Positions 11,228 to 23,055 are shown, counted from the stretch's first letter. The stretch is 64,000 nt of DNA from Thuidium tamariscinum (GCA_947034885.2 OX344751.2:46157082-46221081); one strand, 5' to 3'. The notes: a model not told the origin generated them from the sequence alone. Program-made: numbers and translations.

Positions 11228-13464
11228 TGGTACGTTCACACCGGGAGTTACAGAACCGTAATTAGTTAAATTATGCAATCCCCATTTGGAAACTGTACAA
11301 GAATGGGCTGAAGCTGGGGTTTGGATGGGGTCCAAAGGTGGACTGGACTGGGCTCGAGTTTTTAAACTGGATTCAATACTGTTGTAGTCGCTGCACTTTG
11401 CTTTAATTTTTAATTTCTAAATTCTTTTAAATCTGAAAATTTGGAGCACATTATTTGTATGTAGCATGAGTGGACATTTATTTCATATACAAAGATGGAA
11501 AAATGTGCTTAAATATAATTTCCAAAATTGAAATTCTTTTGAATTTTGATAGCCAGAAAGTGCTCTTCAACAACAACCAATGTCCAGAGTCTTCTTATTC
11601 CAATCATTCAAGAATTACTTATCCTGCTTAGTACTTCCTAATTTCTTACTCACTAATTTGAGACATGTGTCATCATTTTATTAGTCCCAACCTTGAAAAG
11701 AACTAGAATAATGCATTCCAAGCCTTTATTAGAAATATTGTAGGATCCTTGTAGGGTGATTATCAAGCACAGACTATAACAGTAGAAGGACCCATTTCTA
11801 ATTGGTGACCCATCTACAATCAATAAGATATTATATTTGTAATCAAGGTTAGAACAAATTTCCATTTTGTCCTTGAAATGCATGTCTGTGTACTTTTCTA
11901 AGATTTGGACCGAAATGGCAAATAATTGAGTAGTAATATAGGAAGCTATGAGCCACAAATTGAAGTAGTTATTAAATGATTTAAATTGGATGACATTAGA
12001 TGTTGATTACGGGTGAAGCCAAACTTTCGCTTTTCAAAACTCATAGTATTTTCAATTCAAGAGAAAAATTATTGAAAATCATTGCCATCCCCATCATTTC
12101 TATCAGTGCATGTATCGAAATATTTGCTTAATCAACCAAATACTATTTTAGATTATGTCTGCATGCCACAATGGTTATAGAGTGCAACAATGTGTACAAA
12201 GTTCTTGATATTTGCTACAAATTTCCATATTGAAGAGATAGGTAGAGAAATTACAAATTGTAAAAGGTTGTTGTACACCACCCATCAATCAACAATTTGA
12301 TCCAAACTAAGTGCCTGTGCTCTACATTCATTTCACGATAGTCAATTCATGTCACATTTTATAAACCATACTCTATGCAACAAATTTGATGGATTTTTTT
12401 CCAACATCATTATGTAGAACTACAATCAATTTTGAATAGAGTAGTGAAGCTATTAATAAGCATTGACATGGAAGAAAAGACATGCATTATTTTTGAGAGT
12501 GTACAAGTGCAATCATCACAAAGCAAAATAGTCTTTACATTTTGTCTATAGCTTATAGCATTGCTCATGACAACCTTTTTTTATCCTATAATGATAGGGT
12601 AGTCATTGTGCATCAACCTTTTTGAAACAATGTGAATCATCTACCTAAAAAAAGTAATCATTGGAAGTCACATTTCTAAGCCAAAACTCTCTTTTTATAC
12701 ACAAAATTCTAAGGATAAGCAATTGCACTTTTGTTTTATATAAAAGGCTACTATGTCATCTATTGGATACTTAAATTTCACAATGGCTTATTGAGTTAAG
12801 GTTGCAAACAAAGCTTGGTAATATAATATTTCTATTTGTATAAATTTCAACTAAAATTTTGTCTTACTACTCCCAAAATTTTCATTCAATTTTAATATTT
12901 TAGTCTTCTTAATTCCTAAAGATTCAAAGTTTTGAATTGAATTAAAAAATTTCTTGGCAACTTCTTATGATATCAAATTTTATTGTCATTTTTATAAATG
13001 GTTTTGAAAGTGAGGAAATATATCAACTTTCTTAAAATACAATTTTGATTTGTATCAATGTCTAAGGCAAAAATAATGCCCTTCTAAAGATACAATTTTA
13101 GAATCTTCATATTTTTCATCTTTGTACATGGGGGAATTTCCACTGCCTTATGCTACATGCAAATAATGTGCTCCAAATTTCCTAAATGATTGGTTACTAG
13201 TGGCTGAGCCATTCTAGATTTGAAAGCTCTGCCACGTGTAGGATATTGGTTATAAATTTTTTTTAAAGAATTTAGAAATTAGAAATTAAAAACAAAGTGC
13301 AGTGACCACAACAGTATTGAACCCAGTTTAAAAATTTGAGCCTAGTCGAGTCCGCCTCTGAACCTCATCCAAACCCCAGCTTCAGCCCATTTCCAAATGG
13401 GGACACCGTTTGACAGTGTAATTTGACTACTTATGCTTCTGTAACTCCCGGTGTGAACGTACCA
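11228..13464. mobile_element. 2.2 kb DNA transposon with long inverted arms and TAA target duplication
   Basis: The terminal inverted repeat starts TGGTACGTTCACACCGGGAG and is perfect for 28 bp. Imperfect similarity then continues for roughly 300 bp at each side; for example GGGCTGAAGCTGGGGTTTGG near 11305 matches its complement near 13375. TAA flanks both ends (11225-11227 and 13465-13467), as expected for PIF/Harbinger-type insertion, though long arms also occur in other superfamilies. The interior is mostly non-coding, with one fragment at 11653-12110 that is also found at 17830-18160. Confidence 0.75.
11653..12110 (-). pseudogene. Decayed open frame shared with 17830-18160
   Basis: The minus-strand frame (101 codons, 11653-11958) contains LIASYI, MHFKDKMEICSNL and LLIVDGSPIRNGSF. 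Plus-strand sequence at 17953-18160 gives the same peptide pattern (LIASYF, MHSKEKMEIHCNL, LSIVDGAPIINSS) across one frame change, and nucleotide similarity continues upstream. Conservation of a peptide between two diverged copies suggests descent from a real transposon protein. The pattern faintly resembles the central part of hAT-type transposases (DUF659 style), but I do not assign it. Confidence 0.45.
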
Positions 13465-13628
13465 TAAGTAGTTTATTAGCTTGACATTGAAATCAATAAA
13501 GGAATGCTAAATTTATTAGCTTGACAGTGGTAACTTGATTGAAGTCATTGCCAAAGGGTTCTTTGGATTTTGAAAACAAAATTGTTACTTGAGACTTGAA
13601 GAATTTTCATGCTATTCTCCATTGCTAT

Positions 13629-14036
13629 GGTAGAAGGCTCAGAAACCGCTCATCTAAGGGCTGGTTCGCATTTTTACAGTATTTCTTTAGATGGGAACAT
13701 TTTTAGCTCATTTTTCAGACCAAGAAAAATTGATGGAAAATCTAGCCCAAGTGGTTTCATATTTTTTGAAACATTATTGAATTACTTATGAATTTTCAAA
13801 GGAGATGTGTCCTAGGTCCCTATTTATGTTCCTAGGTCCTTCATATACTGTTCAGTTGCAATTCTAAAGAAAAAAGGAGAAAGCAAAGACAATGATTTGC
13901 TCTTGCGATAAAGAATGCTTTTTCCTTCACTTCATTCAATGACTCGTGAGGTCAATTTATAAACTGCATCATGTCCATTCTACAACCAGTTATAGGGGCG
14001 GTTCTTAATGCCCGAACTGTTTTTGGGCCCTCTACC
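13629..14036. mobile_element. 408-bp repeat, copy 1 (recent)
   Basis: Nearly identical, base for base and in the same orientation, to 45883-46290, with only scattered substitutions. The ends are inverted-repeat-like: GGTAGAAGGCTCAGAAACCG at the left and, reverse-complemented, GGTAGAGGGCCCAAAAACAG at the right. Very low divergence compared with every other repeat here suggests recent mobility. A 60-codon open frame over the left part is probably spurious. Confidence 0.75.
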
Positions 14037-15233
14037 TTACTTGCACCTTCTGAAGAAATTTGAAATTAATTGGATTGTTTTTGTTGTATTTTTCAATAGA
14101 TTTTTTTACTTAAATACAAATACAATCTAGTAGAGATATAAAACACTTTTCTTTTACTTTTAATTCATAGGTTTACAATCTATTTCTTTAACATAAATTT
14201 TTTTTCCACATACTGTAGAAGATGCAATTTTTTCATAAGAAGTCAAAAAATTAGAATCTCATCTTTTATGAAAGTATTCTAAAAAAATTAGAATGTTTGA
14301 AGAAAGCTTTGGATCATTCTATTTTGTTTGATAAAATGAAAGCTATAACAAGTTTCATATTGTAGGCAATTAATGTACATTTTGAATTTAAAAATTAATT
14401 AAAAAAACTAAATTTTGAAGTTCTATTTTTAGACTAAGTTTTGGTATTTTTCAATAATTTTGAGAAAAGTATCAAGAGCAAATTTTTTTAATTCTTAGTA
14501 AAATATAATCATCATTAGACTTTGCAATTTTAATCTTATTTTCGATTACAAGGAATTTAGTGCTTTTAGAGAACAAAAATTTAAGATTTTCAAGTCTTCA
14601 TTTTCAAAATTTACAAAAGATACAAATTTCTCTAAGAAATATATTTATCTTCTAGAATGTTTATATATTCCATTTGTCTATAGTTAATGAAATTATCCAT
14701 AGTTATAATTTTGACTCTATTTGTGCAATTCAAGTTAGTCCATTGTGGTAAACTTTTTTATCAATCCAAAATGTATTGACTATTTTTTGGAAGCCATTTC
14801 CCAAATTCATGGGTTCAGTTTGAGTTCACCAAACTTCATTTTGGTGGTTGCAACATTTTTGGATTGTTTCTTCTTCATCCAATGTTTGTCTTCAATAAAA
14901 AAAAATTGTTGAATTATATTCCCTTTGAAGCTTGGTTATTGTGGTAAAATTTTCATTTCAATCCAAATCATTTTGAACTTTTTGGAGCAATTTGAAGTTC
15001 AAAATCTAAACATTTTGGGATTACAACAAACTTCAATGACTTGTTTCTTTTTCATACAATGTCTATTTTCAATAAATAAAAAATTGAAATTTTGAGCATA
15101 TTAGTCTAGTTTGTGAGGTTAAAATTTCATGTCAATCTAAGAAGACATGAGTGGCTCAAAAGCATCTTAGTAGGATGTTCAATATAGATATGTTTTTTGC
15201 AACTTGGCAAATGGCTTCCATAAGCTAACTTAA
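14037..15233. repeat. AT-rich repeat related to the element at 25921-27167
   Basis: About 14700-15225 matches 26040-26760 in the same orientation, including internal blocks of roughly 190 bp that recur (ATCAATCCAA..., GGAGCAATTTGAAGTTCAAAA, then GCTTGTTTCTT). It appears to be an older relative of that TTAA element, into which the element at 15234 then inserted. The part before 14700 shows nothing recognisable. Confidence 0.55.
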
Positions 15234-15869
15234 TTAACCCCTAACTACCCAAGGCACCAAAATCTAGTGTTTACAAAACTTTAAAGTTAAATAAAACCTA
15301 ACCAAGTTGCTATTTTTAGTAGTTTATATTTTTGAAAAGTTCTTCCAGAAGTCTAGTTTTAGTGTCAAAAATCCGATTTGGAAAATGAATGATAGTGATT
15401 TTTCTATACAAGTTTTTGTGCAAGGGTACCCATCGCAATCTTGACTCCCCGTAGTATTAAGAGCTCTTGGAAATGAGCCTCTATTTATACACTAAATCTT
15501 GGATCAAAAGTCACATTCTAAATTCATTTAAAAAATTTACAAAGTAGTTTTCAAGAAGCCATAAATTGATTGGGTTATACATGTTAGGCCCTTTAATCTC
15601 ATATTTTTTTGGTCACCATTGTTTTAGATTTGACTTGTGAAAAGAGGATTGCAGTTCTAACACCCTTATGGTCAAACATTATAATCTTTCACTCTATAAG
15701 TGGTATTGTTGTGTTTTCTTTTCCCATGAGATCTCTAACATGTCTAGTTTGAATTTGTACGGTTCCAATTCCAAAAAAATTGATACAACTTATCAATATG
15801 TTGACATTTTGTTCAATTTAGAGCAAATTCCAAGACACTCAAAACAGGCCTTGAGCATTTAGGGGTGAA
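15234..15869. mobile_element. TTAA-flanked non-autonomous element 2 (inverted copy of element 1)
   Basis: The left end is TTAACCCCTAACTACCCAAG. The right end, reverse-complemented, is TTCACCCCTAAATGCTCAAG, so the right TTAA has mutated to TGAA. Over its length it is the reverse complement of 1311-1966 with moderate divergence; examples of shared blocks are the GGGTACCC(A/T)TCGCAATCTTGAC and CACCCTTATGGT regions. Confidence 0.8.
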
Positions 15870-16160
15870 GCAGGCAGGCAGGCGACTGACAGGAGCCTGC
15901 CTTGCTCCATATCCTGCAAAATTTGCTCACCTGAGTGCATTCAATGGAAGAGGCAGATCCATGACCTGCATGAACAGATAAGTGAAGTTCAATGAGCTCG
16001 CTGGCTGCAGGCGGGGTCGCGGGGACGGATGAAGATGACTCACTCACAACAGCAACTGAATCTTGATGTAACAAGCTTCTGTTAACTCGGTGGGGATTTG
16101 GAAAATCCAAATCCTTCAGCTACGTGAAGTTGGAGTGGGTGGGACCCAGACTTTTTTTTT
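15870..16160 (-). other. GC-richer exon-like patch, unidentified
   Basis: An 83-codon minus-strand frame (15859-16110) begins MDFPNPHRVNRSL and includes SESSSSVPATPPAA, in a patch far richer in G+C than its neighbours. On that strand a CACTCAG/GTGAGC donor-like site follows, and TTATCTGTTCATGCAG looks like an acceptor. This could be a captured or leftover gene exon. I do not recognise the protein. Confidence 0.3.
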
Positions 16161-16430
16161 GGGGGGGGGGGGGGCAATATGGTGCCAGATTGCACCATTC
16201 CAAAGTAAATGTCTACTTTTTGCTAGATAAAAGTAATCTTTGTTCGTCAGAAATTCTTCATTTTTATTCAAAACATAGATGAAATTGTCAAATTTGGATG
16301 AAAAAGTGCATGGATATGATTGAAAAGTGTTTTTTGTTCAAAAAGATGGATGAATGGAGATATACAATGTTTCACCAAATTTTAAGTGGTTGCCATCTTG
16401 GCACTTCCTCAAAAACTCCAAAAAAAAAGG
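16161..16430. mobile_element. Repeat family C, copy 1, next to a G-homopolymer
   Basis: About 16185-16425 is the approximate reverse complement of 22385-22645. Shared blocks include GCCAGATTGCACCATT, TCCAAATTTG and GGCACTT(C/T)CTCAAAAA. A T-run followed by a G-run of about 15 lies at its left edge. Confidence 0.6.
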
Positions 16431-16960
16431 GCTGGTGGGGCCTCTCTGTTCATCAGTTTGTTTGTGTGGGTACCTTGCTGAATAAGTTACCGTGGAAAAG
16501 ATGATGATGATATGGTATTCCAAGGTAGTTGTTCACCAGAAATTCTCAGAGCCGTCACCGGTCTCCACAAAGGTTGTGCATCATAAGACTGTATCATTTG
16601 AGCTGGGATACTTTTTGCATGGCAAGAGAGCAGGAGGATGGAGGGGCCAAGGGAAGGGAGAAAGAAGACTTCAAATGGAGGCCATCTGTGGAGTCCCTCA
16701 CTTGTCATGCTGAAACTCCATCATTCAAATGACCATCCCCTGAAAAGATGGCTTCCCCGCCTTTCAAAAATTGAGAGCCATTGATTTTTGCATTCAGTAG
16801 CCCATAGAAGGAAAGCCTTTCTTTTTGTGAAGTCCCCATCACCTAATTTCATCTGACATTTCTTGAAGTTTGCAACTTTAGTTACTGAATGGTGTGGAAT
16901 ATTTTACACCATTTCATTTGCTGGGAGGCACTGTGACAGGCTGCTACTGAATGTTATGCA
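16431..16960. other. Mixed-composition stretch, no gene assigned
   Basis: Short overlapping open frames of 61-73 codons on both strands (16487-16732) have no recognisable domain. Confidence 0.3.
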
Positions 16961-17400
16961 AAAAATTCACCCCTTTTAAATGCCATTGATATTTTAAAAA
17001 AACACTTGGGATATGAATATGGATACAGACATGAGGTGATACGGATTTGAATATGGATATAGACTTTGGCATATATCCCATATCAAATGTCAAACCTCAT
17101 CCCACTTGAAAATTACAAGTAGGAGGGTAGGGGGGAAGTGAGTTCGAATTAATTTAATTTTTTTTTAAAATTTAGCTAATTGTGGGTGTGGATGGGGGTA
17201 AATCAATTTAAAAAAAAAATTTAATCACACTTTTGAGTGGATAGAAACTTCTCCATACTATCTACCCAAAAGACAGGTCACTATCCCTTGAAAAGAGGCA
17301 TACATAGATCTTGTCAATTACATACACACAATATATACATCTTAAAAATAAATAAAGAAAGAAAGAGAAAAGAAAAAAAACTCATTCACCCACCTACACC
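16961..17400. repeat. Degenerate arm with TATGGATA-type subterminal repeats
   Basis: It contains repeated ATATGGATAYR-type motifs, then GGGAGGG and AATTTAATTTT tracts. The same order is seen in the arms at 19381-19936 and 20776-21262, so it is probably a diverged relative. The boundaries are uncertain. Confidence 0.4.
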
Positions 17401-17829
17401 CCAAGACTAACACTATAACAACTTTGATATAGGTACAATGTATGGAATACATACAAATATGTTACATAGAATATTGATATAGTACAATATATGCATATAA
17501 TACAATATGTTCATGGGACATTACAATGTATGCATATAGATATTGAATATGGTTGTTAATTCCAAATCCTTTGCAATTAATCCAATAAAGTAGACAAGGG
17601 TTAGAATTGTCATTATATTTGGCTATCCATCAAGCAATTGTCATCCCAAATTTGTTGCAATAACATTTTGTCTGAAATGTTGGTAACTTGTAGGCATTGA
17701 TTTGTTTTAATAAATCAGACAAGTAGATAACAAACTATAGTAGAGGGATCCTTAAGCGATAAAATAAGCACATCTAAACATGGTCTAAGGTAGTGTAAGG
17801 CAAAACAAATATTATTAGAGGTGCATTAA
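17401..17829. other. AT-rich intergenic, nothing recognised
   Basis: ACAATATATGCATA-like motifs recur near 17490-17540. No open frame of note. Confidence 0.35.
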
Positions 17830-18160
17830 CAAAAATGATGGGGATCACAAAAAATTTGGTAATTTTATCTCTTGAATTGATAATACTATAAATTTTGAAA
17901 GGCAAAAGTTGGGCTTGATTCATGACCAACTAATTTAGATCATTTAAAAACTATGTTTTTGCTCATTGCTTCCTACTTTCTTGCTCACATATGTATTATT
18001 AAATTATTGGTCCAAACCTTGAAAAGCACAAAAAAATGCATTCAAAGGAGAAAATGGAAATCCATTGTAACCTTCATTGGAAATACAACACCTTGTCGAT
18101 TGTTGATGGGGCACCAATTATCAATAGTTCTTCTACTAGAATCCCTCCTCCCAAATGTAG
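17830..18160 (+). pseudogene. Decayed open frame shared with 11653-12110
   Basis: Plus-strand frames 17953-18204 and 18036-18224 together mirror the peptide at 11653-11958 on the opposite strand, with one frame change near 18036. Upstream nucleotides (AATGATGGGGAT..., CTCTTGAATTGA) also match. It is broken and not expressible as it stands. The family is unassigned. Confidence 0.45.
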
Positions 18161-19380
18161 CAACAATTGCTTTCCCGCCCTTTCTTTGGAGCATCTTGGA
18201 TTGAAGGGAGAGCAGCCTTCATAGCATTGGGGAAAAGATCAAATTATATAAACTAAATAATTAGAGGCTACATCAAGTGAAATAAGTCTGCTAATGGACT
18301 ACATACATGTGTCCAATTTATAGCTTTGTAGCTAGTGTTTGAATAATGATTTTGCCATAAAGCTGCACATCTTTTTCCAAGTTTGTTGAATGACTACATA
18401 AATTTGTGGCTTAGGACTCAATGTGGTGAGAAATTCCAAAAAATATCAACAATTTGATTTCTAGTGATAAAAAAATCCCAGGGAGAAACAATTTCTTTGT
18501 TAAATCAAGAATACCAAAACATAAGAGTAGAATAATTATTGTTGTCATCTACAAGCTTGTGAACTTTTGAAGCCCTTGACAATAATGAAGGTAATGGAGA
18601 TAATGAAGCAATGAAATGCGCTTTTTTAAATGCTAGGGAAAATGCACTTATGCACCAACTATACCACATTTCTACTACATATCTTTCCAATAGAAGATAT
18701 TTTTCTCAAAAAAAAAGAATTTGAAGTATAAAAAATCATAAGACAAGCATCCCTTCTCCCAAGTGCTCTAAGAGTTTGTTTTGAACTTTGCCCTTCACCA
18801 AATTTATTGTTGAAGATATTTCCTCATCCACCGTAGATCCCAACACTATGAAGGCAGTCAATTGAAAAAACTTAATATACTTCAGGATTATTCTTCAACA
18901 TTGGATTTGCACAAGGGCACAAGCAAGTGAGGTGTTTACAATATAGAGTAGTTGCATAGCATCCTTTGAATTGTGCATAACATCATAACATGTTTGAGAA
19001 TGATTGATTGTGAATTCAAGTCATTTCCATTTAGCATTGGTGGCACTCTATTCTCAACTTTTTGGCATTGTTGTATATCTTTGGGTGGCAAAATTTTGCC
19101 TTGATGATGTTGAAATAATCCTTAAAGATTTTTTAGCCCTTTTTTATCAACCAATATTACATTGTACCTAGTGCATCTATGGTGTGAATGGATGGAAACG
19201 AGATTGTCAATTCATCATATAGCTTCTATATTGCATTTACTAGTACAATAGAGGCCACATCAAAATGCGAAGTTTCAAGTCAAGGCTTTCCAATGTTACA
19301 TTCAAAGATGTTGTAACTATCTAATTTTCAGTTTAATAACAAACAACTATTCAAGCAATAGTGACCAAGCAATTGGAGTT
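18161..19380. other. AT-rich stretch with scattered decayed reading frames
   Basis: The minus strand is intermittently open (18505-18690, and about 18950-19260 with many stops). This suggests old transposon coding sequence, but nothing is identifiable. Confidence 0.3.
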
Positions 19381-19936
19381 GACACACAATGTACTGAAAA
19401 GAGGCAATCAACCTGTTTGATTAATTTTCCTTGACCCTCTTCATCAAAAAAATTGACAACCGTTGGATTTAAATTTAAAAAAATTCCACCTGCCCTCTAA
19501 GAAAAATCAACAACCATCAAATATGGATATGGATACCGGATATGAATACTAAATATGGATCCTACTATTGAATATAAATACTGATACTAGTAGAGAATAT
19601 ATATATCCATACTAGATATTGATACAGATATGGACACTAATACTAAATATGGATATGATATACGATTATTATACCATCTATCCCATATCCATTGCATTCA
19701 AGCCCACCTTGTGAGAATTATAATGAGGGGTGGAGGGAGGGGCGTTTTAAAATTTGTATTAAATATTAAATATTAAATATTTAAATCAGATTGGAAGAGG
19801 GATGGGGTGGGGGGTCGGGTGGGATTTTGAAATAATTAAATTTAAATTTTTTAAAAGTTTTTGAGCTCATTGTGATAGTTTGTCACAATGACAAGGACAA
19901 TGAGCTCAAAAGAGGCAGTTACTACCTCTACAGTCC
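19381..19936. mobile_element. MITE family D, left (inverted) copy
   Basis: It starts ACACACAATGTACTGAAAAG then AGGCAATCAACCTG, and ends AGGCAGTTACTACCTCTACAGTCC (two parts). It is the reverse complement of 20776-21262. The inner part carries GGATAYGGATA-type repeats and a hairpin (TGAGCTCATTGTGATAG...GACAATGAGCTCA). Confidence 0.65.
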
Positions 19937-20775
19937 AACATCAAAACAATCTTTAATTACAACAATCAACAATAACTAATTGAACAATAAAATTTATAAA
20001 TAAATAAATAAATAAAATTCTTGGTTTCTTATAAGTATAAAATCTTGACTAATCAAAAAAAATTTACAAAAGCCTTACAAAGTAAGCCTACCTATGACAT
20101 CCAAACCACCTATGAAATGCACATAGAGAAGTACCCATTGGAGTCTTATATCAAGTTATGAGAAACTTAAAAAAAAATGTGATTAGGATTATAGTAGTCT
20201 AATTTGTTGCCATAATCAATGCTTTGGGAGATGGTTATAAAATTACTAATAACTTTTATAGGACCCTTACACCTTTCTAATGTAAACTTGCTACAATTTA
20301 TTTTTATTCCTTTGTGTCATGACCAAATTAGAAAATCTTGTAGCCATATTAGAAAATGTTGTGTTTACATTAGGTGGTAACATGACCATTTTGTTGATTT
20401 GGGGTTAGTCTAGGGATTTTTTGGGGCCAATTGGTCATTGCACTTTAAAAATTCATAAAATTTTCATATTTTCTCCAAAAAATATAGTTTTTGTTACTTC
20501 ATTCATTTATCACATTTGTCTTTGCATGGAATTAAATTTTTTTTGCTAATGGCAATGGGAAAAACTAATCATTCTATTATAGGCAAATTTATATTGAGGC
20601 ATCTACAAACCTTAGAGGCAAATATGGAAGCAAAATAGTGAAGGTGAAGATTTACCTAAAAGACTTGAAAAAAAGAAACGGAATGAAGAAAGGAAATTGA
20701 GAGTCTTAAGTGACGAGAGTTTGTAGCACAAATGGATTGGAGAGGTCATATGTCATGCACATAGTAAGACTTATT
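19937..20775. other. Spacer between the inverted MITE copies, with an old coding fragment
   Basis: About 20110-20425 is the approximate reverse complement of 48395-48700. Shared blocks include GAGTCTTATATCAA and GGTGGTAACATGAC. At 48357-48626 the matching segment is open on the minus strand, but here it has stops. Confidence 0.45.
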
Positions 20776-21262
20776 GGACTGTAGAGGCAATAACTGCCTT
20801 TTCTGAGCTCATTGCTCATTGTGTGACAAAATGTCACAATGAGCTAAAAAACTAAAAAAAAATTTAAATTTAATTATTTTGAACCCCCACCCTCACCCCC
20901 ACCCCTTTTTATAATTCTCACAAGGTGGGCTTGGATGCAATGGATATGGGATAAATGATATAATAACCGTACACCATATCTGTATTTAGTATGAGTGTCT
21001 GTATCTATATCAATATCTAATATAGGTATATATGTTCAGTACTAGTATCAATATTTGTATTCGGTGACAGTATCCATATTGGATATTCATATCTAGTATT
21101 TGTATCTAATATCTATATTTGTATTCGATGATTGTTGATTTTTCTTGGAGGGAGGGGTGGGATTTTTTAAAATTCAAATCCAACAGTTGTCAATTTTTTT
21201 GCTGAGGGGGGTTAAGAAAATTAATCAAACAAGTTGATTGCCTCTTTCTGGTACATTGTGTG
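20776..21262. mobile_element. MITE family D, right copy with target duplication
   Basis: It is flanked by the direct repeat GTAAGACTTATT (20764-20775 and 21262-21273). The 9-12 bp length suits a Mutator-like insertion. The ends are GGACTGTAGAGGCAATAACT and, reverse-complemented, ACACACAATGTACCAGAAAG. Confidence 0.7.
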
Positions 21263-21379
21263 TAAGACTTATTAGAAGAGACCAATGAACTCTTAAAGCA
21301 TAAATGCTTGACCTCTACATTCAAAGATTAGTGACATGCTTCATCTTCAGTACATTGTTTGAATATCACTTCAGGACAA

Positions 21380-22331
21380 TTAACCCCTAAAGCCCTGAAC
21401 AATGTTTTTTGAGATTATAAATTTTTTGGGCAGCTCACTACGGATGGATTTTTTATTTTTTTTCTTTGAAATTTTGATACAATGTGTGCCCAAAGAGTAG
21501 CTTTAAGGCCCAACAATTTTCATAACTTTTGACTTCACGGTTAAAAAGTTATGGCAGGATATGTTGTTTTCTTTACTCAGCGGGCATCCCGGGCAGCTAA
21601 AAAAACTTCTTCAAAAAAACTTTTTTTTAGAAAGTAAAATTTCAAATTAGTTCTTTAAGTTTATACAAACATGAGAACGTTTGAATCAATCCATTCCGAT
21701 CAATGAGTCAAAAGTTATGAAGATTTTGAGTTTGGGGTAGTTTGTGGCTAGTTACAGAATCTTTACAGTACAAAAAAAGTTTGAAATTCTTCATTTAATT
21801 CAATTTTTCATATTTTTGGAAAAAAAATAAAAACAGAAGATGTGGATTGTTTATTACAACATTTTAACCATTGGAATTGAAAATTTTCAATTCCATGAAT
21901 AAAATGTTCACAATTTAGTATTTTGGCTCATTTTTTACTTCTTTCTACTTACTTATTTTTTCCTATATGTTGTACACTTCCAAATGGTTTGAAATTTTTT
22001 GAGAATGTAAGCAACTTGCCTTGAAGTATGAATTCAAAGGGTAACCACCATTTTGAATTTTTTTCACACAAATGTGACCTTGTGAAGTGCAGCTGCCCGG
22101 ATTTTCGCAGGGATAAAAAAACAATTTTTGTCAATTGAAATGCTTATATCTTGCAATCTACATGGTGGAAATTTCTGAAATTTTTTCCACATGTTTACAA
22201 ACCACCTTACTACAAGATCCTACGGTTACATGAGTCAAAAATGTGTTTTAAAAAAAAATTGCACTTGTATTAGAAATGGCAATTTTGGAGCATTTTTGGT
22301 GAGAACATAGTCAAAAACCTTTAGGAGTTAA
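21380..22331. mobile_element. TTAA-flanked non-autonomous element 3
   Basis: TTAA lies at both ends. The left end is TTAACCCCTAAAGCCCTGAA and the right end, reverse-complemented, is TTAACTCCTAAAGGTTTTTG. The interior is shared with 40553-41381 and 57638-58612, for example the CAGCTCACTACGGATGG, GAAATGGCAATTTTGGAGC and GTGAAGTGCAGCTGC regions. No coding capacity. Confidence 0.8.
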
Positions 22332-22384
22332 GACAAATGAACAAAATCTTCAAGATACCTATGACCAGCCTATTTTTTTTACTT

Positions 22385-22645
22385 TTTGAGAAAGTGCCGA
22401 GGTGGCCATCACTTCAAATTTGGTGAAGCATTGTATTTCTATATTCATCCATCTTTTGGAATTGAAGACACTTTTCCATTACATTCACACACTTTTTCAT
22501 CCAAATTTGGCAACTTCATCCATATTTTAAAGAGAACTCAAAAATTTCAGGCAAAAAAAGACTATTTTTTTCTGGCCAAAAGAAGACATTTATTTTGCAA
22601 TGGTGCAATCTGGCCCCATGCTGCCGGAAAAAAAAGGGCTGCCCA
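22385..22645. mobile_element. Repeat family C, copy 2 (inverted)
   Basis: Approximate reverse complement of 16185-16425. The 105-codon plus-strand frame across it (22386-22703) is not conserved in the other copy, so it is not called as a gene. Confidence 0.55.
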
Positions 22646-23055
22646 TGACAAGCCTCAACAAACTTTAGAAGACATTGAACAGCCCCATTGCATGGTACAA
22701 TGAAAACCAAATCAAAGTGGCAATGTAAACTACATTAATAATGGTACAAGTTTGTAGTGATCTCATTGGCCTTCAAATCCAACAGCGTTTTCACAAAGTC
22801 TAGTTACCAGAATAATTAAGATGACAAGTCGGTAAAAATTTACTAAAATATTGTTTATATAGCTAAAAGGATCAAGTTAGTTTTATATTATAAGTAGATT
22901 GCAGGTACTCAATTTTAATCAATGATAATATTACTAAAAATTTGTCCTTAATTTAAAGTCATTGATTACTAAATTAACACATTATCATCTAAATTTTAAT
23001 GAGATTTTTTATTTCACTTGTAAAATAAGATATTACAAGGTACTAAGGTTTTTAG
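22646..23055. other. AT-rich intergenic, nothing recognised
   Basis: No open frame or repeat boundary seen. Confidence 0.35.

Noticed and set aside
13609..13791. 60-codon frame in the 408-bp repeat
   Set aside because: Start lies outside the repeat and is missing in the second copy.
19381..21262. One large foldback transposon
   Set aside because: The direct repeat GTAAGACTTATT brackets only the right half, so two separate inverted MITE insertions fit better.
22386..22703. 105-codon plus-strand frame
   Set aside because: It lies in repeat family C and is not kept in the other copy.
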